Of a stretch of DNA of 64,000 nt, positions 57,685 to 64,000 are shown one piece after another. This stretch comes from Icerya purchasi. Its lineage: Eukaryota; Arthropoda; Insecta; Hemiptera; Monophlebidae. Each line of letters opens with the position of its first letter. Within the stretch, counting starts at the first letter, position 1. The notes under the pieces were generated by a model. That model did no database searches. It saw only the letters and a program-made list of their open reading frames with translations, and had not been told where the DNA came from. The stretch is taken from NCBI GenBank assembly GCA_039619475.1, contig CM077115.1, positions 221,387,291 through 221,451,290 on the forward strand, written 5' to 3'. A program made the translations under genes and the position numbers.

Positions 57685-59036
57685 TAAAGGAGTTTTTCTA
57701 ATAATTTATTTAAAATAGCAAATAGAGGATTTACTATGGCTTTGAAATCATTTAGCATTTTGTCCATTGAGTCTAACATCTTAGTTGTTAGTACTTCTAA
57801 GGGGTCCATATTTTGTGTATTTTTTGTTGGGAGCCCAGTGACGTTATCTGTGAATTTTATGTTCTGCGTCTCGTTGAGTCTTGTATTATTGTTAATCCAT
57901 GGGTTGCTGGAACGGAAATTACTAACCGGTAACGGGGGAAAATCAGCCTGTTTAAGGTTTACATTTTTCATTGTAGGATTAACAGTACGCATAATCCTTT
58001 CCTTAACTTCACGTTTATATTCGGGACATCCTCTGTAGCTGGCAGGATGGTCGCCATTACATAGAGCGCAAGTAGGCTTGATTTCCAGCGACTTCTGGCA
58101 TAGTTTGGTGTCGTGTTTACCTCCACATTTTACGCATCTGTGAGGTAAGTAACAATAATTTTGTGAATGACCATAAAGCTGGCACCTTTTGCACTGAATC
58201 AGTTGTTTTTTGGAGTTTGCTTCTTCGACTACCACCTTTGTATGTAACAAACTCACCAACGTGAATATGTCGTGATTGTTAGGTGCCGGGTGTAAATCTA
58301 TAAAATGCATAGGCAGCTGTGTCTTATATTTTGGGTGTATGACGTTAGTGACGTTCTTAATTTTAAAGCCTTTACTTTCAAGTTCAGTGCTAATTTCCTT
58401 AACGTCTGTTGATGGATGAAGGTTTTTAAGTATTACCCTAAAAGGTTTATCTTCCCATAGCTGGTAGGTAAAAAAATAATACCTTCGTGCTTGTAATGTT
58501 TTAATAATTTTTCTGTAGCTATCTACGTTCTCAGGGTTAATAGTTACTCCTGTACGAGTAGATTTTAACATAAATTTGATGTCTTTGTCTGCTAGCAAAT
58601 CATTACGTAAGGTCGATATATTAGTGATATTTTTCACTAGTATTGGAGGTATTTTTTTATTCCTCAAAGAGTCGGGATGTTCGTTAGCATTTGGTTTTAC
58701 TGTCTCTACATTAGCGATTTCAGTATACCTTTGATGATTATTTTCGTCGCATTCAATACTGCTATCCTCGTCCTTTAAAAATTTGAATATATTACGATTT
58801 GAACGAGCAGCCTCGTATCGATTTCCTTCGGAAGTATAAGCTGCGGTTTTTTTAATTTTGAAGGTTCGCTTAGGTGTTCGCCATTCATCTCCTTCACTAT
58901 TTTCAGGGTTCGATAACTGCCTCTTGATATTATGTTCACTTTTAGTCTTTATTATTTTTATAGGGCTAACCCATTTATGTGTGTAAGAAGTGGAAGCGGT
59001 AGCATGTTCACTGACCGCCGGTGTTGTTGACGTCAT
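57684..59036 (-). CDS. Jockey ORF1: gag-like RNA-binding protein
   Basis: 450 aa. The N-terminal 120 residues are charged and low in complexity. The middle (about 150-270) reads as the RRM-like fold common in these proteins (FTYQLWEDKPFRVILKNLHP, STDVKEISTELESKGF). Three zinc knuckles follow: C282-X2-C-X4-H290-X4-C295, C301-X2-C-X3-H308-X4-C313 and C323-X2-C-X3-H330-X6-C337, the classical Jockey/I set. The C-terminus (about 400-450) is helical with a leucine-rich end. It packages element RNA in ribonucleoprotein particles. The start at 59036 is the first ATG of the frame. The stop TAA at 57686-57684 shares its last base with the ORF2 ATG. Confidence 0.95.
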   Translation of the reverse strand: MTSTTPAVSEHATASTSYTHKWVSPIKIIKTKSEHNIKRQLSNPENSEGDEWRTPKRTFKIKKTAAYTSEGNRYEAARSNRNIFKFLKDEDSSIECDENNHQRYTEIANVETVKPNANEHPDSLRNKKIPPILVKNITNISTLRNDLLADKDIKFMLKSTRTGVTINPENVDSYRKIIKTLQARRYYFFTYQLWEDKPFRVILKNLHPSTDVKEISTELESKGFKIKNVTNVIHPKYKTQLPMHFIDLHPAPNNHDIFTLVSLLHTKVVVEEANSKKQLIQCKRCQLYGHSQNYCYLPHRCVKCGGKHDTKLCQKSLEIKPTCALCNGDHPASYRGCPEYKREVKERIMRTVNPTMKNVNLKQADFPPLPVSNFRSSNPWINNNTRLNETQNIKFTDNVTGLPTKNTQNMDPLEVLTTKMLDSMDKMLNDFKAIVNPLFAILNKLLEKLL

Positions 59037-59390
59037 TAATGTAATTTCAACACTTCGAACTTGGCTATGATTTTCCTTGCCTTTAACTTTTCTATTGGTT
59101 ATACTACTAGATCGCTTTCAGTATGAGAATAATTTAAATACGCTAAAACTTGTACTAGTGATCTAGCCAAGATATATTTCTCTTAAACGATAAATTAACG
59201 ATGGATAAATGGCTGCACTGATCGCACGCACTTGCGAGGTGCGTGCGCATAATACGCTTATCAGTTCGCTGAAACGCCGAACAATAAGAGAAGCTACACG
59301 TAAAACAAATAATTTAATTTAACGATCTCACCGAGCTAATCCGGAACAAAAGAGCACAGCGCGAACGAACTTATCTAAACACAAACGCGC
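59037..59390 (-). promoter_or_regulatory. Jockey 5' UTR with presumed internal promoter
   Basis: About 350 bp upstream of ORF1 up to the point where the flanking repeat resumes. It is GC-richer than the flanks and lacks ORFs. Jockey-type elements are transcribed from an internal polymerase II promoter in this position. I cannot point to a definite initiator. Confidence 0.5.
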
Positions 59391-59515
59391 GAAAATTTTT
59401 AAAGCGAAAGAGAATAATTTCTACCTCGGACAGCGTTATCAGAGAGCGTATAAAACGTAATTAAACGTACTGACTGCCGAATCATCCGTCTCAATATACA
59501 TCGGGTCAGCGAATG
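59391..59515. repeat. Diverged direct repeat, copy A (right part)
   Basis: AATAATTTCTACCTCGGACA and TATAAAACGTAATTAAA...CCGTCTCAATATACA align with 60936-61021. Similarity to copy B stops at the same CTCAATATACA in both copies. Confidence 0.85.
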
Positions 59516-60559
59516 GTAGGAAAAACATTGCTACTACTATTACACGTGTGCCTGTTCCATTTTCAATCCTTGTGTCAATATTTGTTTAATTTAATTCAAT
59601 TCAGTTTTATTTACAAGAAATTGATTTTCCGACAAAACGGTAATTGTATATCCTTTTAATGTTAACATAAGAAAAAAAAAAGCATTTTATTTCTTCTCAC
59701 GGAACCATTGAACTATTTCGACGAATCACATTTGATTACAAATTAGCAAAAATTTTTCGGTAAAAGCAACGAAATTAGCGAGAAAGACTCACGAGGAAAA
59801 GTGAATTTTACCATCAACGTCGGATTGTATGAATTAGTATAATGATCATGTTGCTTTTAGTCCTTTTTTGTCAAATGACATCTGCAATGACCAAAGCAAT
59901 TAAGGGTTTTCACGACAAAAATAAATTTTTAACACTTAATTAAACAACTATATATATATATATATATATATATTGATGTGAATCAACTTTTAGTTCCTAT
60001 TCTGGTAGCCAGTTGATGTAAATTGATTTTTTTTTAGTTGATTTACGAGGAAAAATAAAAAAAATATAATTAAAAAACTGTCTTACGGGAGCCAGTAGCA
60101 ATGTAACGGCTTGCCACTACCGGAAAGCTCTGCCGAACAGAGCTTTAGGCTTTTAAAAAAAAATATAAATAAAAGAAATAAAAACTCGCGAAATCCGCCG
60201 TTCGATGGCGGTAGTTTCTCCCGGTGGAGATATCACGGGCTTACCACGTGTCCAATAACGAAGCCTTCTATGAAAACATATGTATATATTCGAAACAAAA
60301 TTTACACAAGAAAAAAAAAAGCAAGAAATACAGGGCAAACAAATTCCAAACATGACAATTAAACAAAAAAACGAAATTTCGGTTAAAATTATGATAAATG
60401 CCCGCAGAAATTAACGTTGACTAGGGTAATACAGATGCACGTGACGGCGTGATCTTACGACAACAATTAAGAATGAAAGTTCATTATTGACTAGCGAAAT
60501 AAACCGACTCGCGTGAACCATTAAATTAATCTACCTCTCGATTTATCGTGCAAAAGAAG
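59516..60559. other. Spacer between repeat copies, no gene recognised
   Basis: Contains one arm of a long inverted repeat (59909-59947) and a (TA)n run (59948-59975). A small inverted repeat lies at about 60126-60147 (AAGCTCTGCCGAACAGAGCTT). ORFs at 60111-60362 lack features. Confidence 0.4.
59909..59947. repeat. Perfect 39-bp inverted repeat, left arm
   Basis: TTCACGACAAAAATAAATTT and the following 19 bases to 59947 are the exact reverse complement of 61024-61062. The arms enclose 1154 bp in total. Confidence 0.95.
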
Positions 60560-61021
60560 ATTTTTATTCCAAACGACATAGTCGAATCGCTGAAAATTAC
60601 CTCGTACTTTATCAATTAATTCGAACGCTGCAGAATTTTCTAGAATATTTCTATATTATATTTTGTATTCTTAAACGGCCACTACCCTGTCTTTCCGGGA
60701 TTTTATAAATTCTCTCGCGACTCTCGTAGCTACACGCTCCGCACTTATACGTTTCGACGGTAAACACGACCGCAATTTCCCCCGCGAAACCAGTTCACCA
60801 CCGCGACAAAGCCGACAGAACGGCTGAGTTCGGGATAACCAGGCTTCTCGGTCGAAATAGCTTCTCCGATCGCAATTCATCGTCATCTCTGCTGCCCGAG
60901 AAAAACCCGAAATATAAATGATACTAAAATCGAAATAATAATTTCTACCTCGGACAGCATTATTAGAACGCATATAAAACGTAATTAAAACGCTACAACT
61001 GCCCAGTCCGTCTCAATATAC
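60560..61021. repeat. Diverged direct repeat, copy B (uninterrupted)
   Basis: This is the empty-site counterpart of copy A, without the Jockey element. It ends with CTCAATATACA two bases before the right arm of the 39-bp inverted repeat. It carries the conserved TTTATAAA (60701-60710) and TATAAAACG (60974-60982) motifs. It could be an LTR pair with copy A, a duplicated promoter, or part of an unknown DNA element. Confidence 0.8.
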
Positions 61022-61023
61022 AA

Positions 61024-61062
61024 TTGTTTAATTAAGTGTTAAAAATTTATTTTTGTCGTGAA
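61024..61062. repeat. Perfect 39-bp inverted repeat, right arm
   Basis: Exact reverse complement of 59909-59947. There is no obvious matching target duplication outside the arms, although AATTAAGGGTTTT occurs just left of the left arm and again at about 61101. Confidence 0.95.
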
Positions 61063-62184
61063 TATATTAACAATGAGTTCAAATAATAAATACAGTGATA
61101 ATTAAGGGTTTTATCATAATATTGAAGATGTAAATATATTTATTACTCTTTTTGAAGGTAATCATCCATTATCTGAAACTGGGAGGGGGAGTTTCACAAT
61201 TAACTCTATTTTTCGCGATGAAAATTTGTAATAGTAAGCTAGTATACGATGGAGTGTAAAAGAAACTGCTTTACTATTGAGGTAGTGAGGCGCACCCTAT
61301 TTTTTTTTCACGACATTTTGGATTCAATTTCAATTATTATAACCTCTCCTCGCATCCCGCCGCAGAAGCGTATATTCTTAGAACATAGAGTCCGCCCCGC
61401 AGAACTAACCAGAGTTCGTCACTCACCAGAGCTGATGGCAAAAGTGCCGGGGCTAGTTTTATATTTGTGACCAGCGATCATCTGATGTCCGATATTAAAA
61501 CGGAAATGTATCCGACTTTCTCAGCTCGTTAAATGCGACCTGCTTTTCGGAGGACAGTCTACGGAGCTCCAAGAAAAACGTAATAAATTTCTTCCTCATT
61601 AAAGGTAAATGCTTCGCGTAACGGAACAATGCGGAGAGTACACTGATGCAGTTTAAATGTTGCGTTTGTAACCACTTGGTACAAAGAAAATCCGTTGCTA
61701 CACTATTGTTTTAGTTAAGCATAGGTTTACCCTTGTCAACCGTTTTTGACTCGTTTCGCATATACATCTATATACATATATCGTTCGCATGAGAACGTAT
61801 ACACATTGACGGAACAAAGAACTCGTCGTTCTCTCCATTAAATTCCCCGCACCGAATCACTTTTCTTCTTTTATCCGTTCTCAATGTTCTTTCACCCAAT
61901 ATTTTTTCTCTTTTTTTTCTTCTTCTCTTTTTGTTCTCTTTTTCTCTCTTCTTCCATGTATTTTTCCGCTAACGAGCATTAGAAAATAATACAGATCTTT
62001 TCCGCGCGGTACACCGGATAAAGAATCTAGAAAATTTTTATTTTCAAATTTTGTAAACAGAGGCGCGCGCACTGTTTGCGGTGGAAAAACACCCACGCAA
62101 TTTTTGATCATAACTCTAATCACAGTAAGCTTTTCTCCGTGTTTATGTTTGTTAAATTGTGAAACAAACAAAATTAGTGATTGC
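61063..62184. other. No gene recognised
   Basis: AT-rich with T/C-rich runs (61900-61950). Short ORFs are without features. Confidence 0.45.
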
Positions 62185-62745
62185 GGATTTCAATAGTCAT
62201 AGTTTACGACGGGGTTATGCAGAGGATAATCATGATCGAGAAAAGGATATCAAGCACACAACATAAACTTGTGAAACTGAAACTGCATACGCCGCTGTTA
62301 AGCCATATTGTTAATCGGTCCGTTATTTAAAAGGAGAGCTAATTTCCGAAAGGGCCAACTGGATTGATGTTACAAGAGATCAGATCAAGCAATTACTAAT
62401 GTACGGTCAACATCTAAAAACTATTACGTTCTGAAGTATCAAAAAGAAAACGATACCGACAGGTTGTCGCACACGGTACATCTCTGGTTTAAACTCGGAG
62501 TCCATAGAGTGTTGCTGAAATAATATCGGGAAAAATATGAAACAGAGCCGTTTGTAATAGAACCACTGTAACTCTAGTAGATAGCCTGACGGAGTAAGTA
62601 GGAAAAGAAAAACAAAATTACGACGGACGACTTTACTGACGGAAACTGACCTGGGTCAGAAGCAGAAAGGAAAGTACGAACCCTACTGGCAAAAAAGACT
62701 AAACGGAGAAAAACACTCCGCAAGAAAGTGCACAAATGTTTGTCA
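62185..62745 (+). pseudogene. Endonuclease and linker relic of a non-LTR ORF2
   Basis: The frame from about 62180 reads VIADFNSHSLRRGYAEDNHD, the 'G-D-F-N-S-H-x-x-x-W-G-Y-x-x-x-N-x-D-G' catalytic strand of APE-like endonucleases. Further on come LISERANWIDVTRDQIKQ and, in another frame, KKTIPTGCRTRYISGLNSES, matching the 'I-P-R-G-x-R-x-x-Y-I-P-G' linker phrase before the RT. Several stops and shifts intervene. RT motifs are not visible downstream. Confidence 0.65.
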
Positions 62746-63304
62746 AGTCCCTAATTTAAATGTACTAAAGAATATTATTAATAATTTTAAGTTTAAAAGT
62801 TTATGTGTAACCTTCTTTTTACAACATTCTGTTCTCGCGCGCATTTTGAGCATTTGCGGAATTTTATAATAAAAATATTTTAAATTTGATTCTATTTCTA
62901 TTCCGAAGCTTTTAACGAAAAAAATAAGAATTAATTGGGAAATATAAATTTTCGAAATTTTAGCATCGCTTTTTTTCCCGAAAGGATAAAGATTAATTGG
63001 AAGTAAAATCTGAAACAATCCGATAAAAGAACATGTATAGAAAATTCGAAAGAAAAGTGAATTGAAAAAATGAAAAATGAAAGATTTAGTTATATAAATG
63101 AAATAAAATAAAATCGAAAAAATATTTTTGCGTTAATTTTACGTTGTACGCTTTTGCGCGTGTGCGATAATATTCTAGAAGAACATACATGATATTTCAA
63201 AAAGTCCAGTCGCATCGTCATTAGAGCTTATGACGTAACAGCGAAAACGAAAATAGAACAACGAATAAAACGTAGAATAAATCAACCGAACATCGCAATA
63301 AAAC

Positions 63305-63348
<44 letters not shown>

Positions 63349-63712
63349 ACGAATGAGGAATGAACGGAGAACTGGAATAAACGGTAGATTATTCAGATGG
63401 ACGGTGAGAAGCGAGGAAAAGAGATAAATACGTAAATACAGACATTTTGGGGCGTTTTAATTTTTTTTTAATAAACTTAAAAAAATTCAAATTATTTTGC
63501 AAAAATTGTTTATGCAAATAATGATGCTGCTGTCGGTAAAAAGATAAACTTTTGCAGAATCATTTGTATATTCGCTAGAAGGAATGAAAAAATAAAAGCA
63601 GAAAAGATCAAAACGAACGAAAATTATTATTTTTTTTGTTTTTTTCGTGCGCCATCTAAAAAATTTTTAAATAAATGGAGAGTTTATTATTATTATTATT
63701 ATTTATTATTTA

Positions 63713-63753
<41 letters not shown>

Positions 63754-64000
63754 TTACTACCGTAACTAAAAAAAGGGGAGAAGGTTAAATTATAATTCGC
63801 AAATCTAACGAACAACGGACGCGATATAAATGAAAAAAATAATAGATATTCTACTAATAAGTCTGATTATTGTAATGAATTCGATGGTAGATAATGAAAA
63901 AAAAAAAAAACGATATAGATGAAATAAATAAATAAATAAATGGAAAAAAAGTGAAAAAAGGTTACTCTGAAAATGTCAAGGTTAGTAAAGATTTTCTTTG
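62746..64000. other. No gene recognised; microsatellites
   Basis: AT-rich DNA with (AT)n at 63304-63345, (ATT)n/(ATTT)n at 63687-63752 and A-runs near 63897-63910. There is no coding signal. Confidence 0.5.

Larger units (their letters stand above)
54641..59390 (-). mobile_element. Full-length Jockey-type non-LTR retrotransposon
   Basis: About 4.75 kb on the minus strand: 5' UTR (about 59037-59390), ORF1 (450 aa), ORF2 (902 aa), 3' UTR of about 310 bp and a 24-nt poly(A) tail (T run 54641-54664 on the plus strand). Both ORFs are uninterrupted, so this copy is young and could have been active recently. The 5' boundary is inferred from where the interrupted flanking repeat resumes. A target duplication could not be recognised. 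It encodes its own endonuclease and RT for target-primed reverse transcription. The related truncated copy at 40442-41042 shows family activity in this genome over time. Confidence 0.93.

Noticed and set aside
57736..58038. 100-aa plus-strand ORF
   Set aside because: Antisense shadow of the Jockey ORF1 C-terminal region.

Overview
This is a eukaryotic nuclear window, most probably from an insect. It is AT-rich and full of microsatellites, it has no dense array of long genes, and it carries arthropod-style mariner elements, hAT MITEs, tRNA-derived SINEs and Jockey/I/CR1/RTE-type non-LTR retrotransposons. Several stretches are rich in CpG despite the AT-rich background, which fits Hymenoptera among other insects, but the order cannot be fixed from sequence alone. 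I see no operons, no CRISPR array and no complete multi-exon host gene.

The only large intact coding unit is a Jockey-type non-LTR retrotransposon on the minus strand (54641-59390). ORF1 encodes 450 aa with three CCHC knuckles. ORF2 encodes 902 aa with an APE-like endonuclease and a reverse transcriptase. The two are joined by an overlapping TAATG stop/start, and the element ends in a 24-nt poly(A) tail. It interrupts one of two diverged direct copies of a block of about 0.5 kb that carries TATA-like motifs (copy A 54230-54640 plus 59391-59515; copy B 60560-61021).

The rest is largely a layered transposon graveyard. From left to right: a non-LTR relic with a frameshifted zinc knuckle, split by a SINE with a perfect 12-bp target duplication (480-2280); a near-perfect 70-bp-arm hairpin (4629-4776); a dead DD34D mariner (5622-6963); a truncated hAT MITE and a second SINE copy (6993-7654); a frameshifted unknown ORF (7866-8248); an RTE-like C-terminus (9560-9880); a GC-rich structured segment (13310-13690); two unusual degenerate repeat fields (16149-17830); a broken Ser/Pro-rich gene (18386-19185); an RNase H relic (20790-21525); a dead DD41D rosa-like mariner (24225-25547); an RTE-like RT relic (26403-27340); a (ATT)n tract of about 417 bp (27956-28372); more non-LTR relics (31867-37695) with a second tRNA-type SINE family, one copy of which sits inside an RT gene with a 12-bp target duplication; a 109-bp tandem duplication; a Jockey C-terminus (40442-41042); a long CR1-like relic (42030-46100) holding two hAT MITEs; an FP25K-like ORF1 relic (47430-48270); two back-to-back LINE C-termini (50008-50680); and two further foldback structures.

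Host coding sequence is at best hinted at by a few candidate terminal or internal exons (9048-9113, 11272-11407, 22987-23019) and one hydrophobic minus-strand ORF (53776-54300). The window therefore looks like intergenic or large-intron DNA. The value for a reader lies in the nested insertion order, which several target-site duplications fix to the base, and in the structured repeats that do not fit standard classes.
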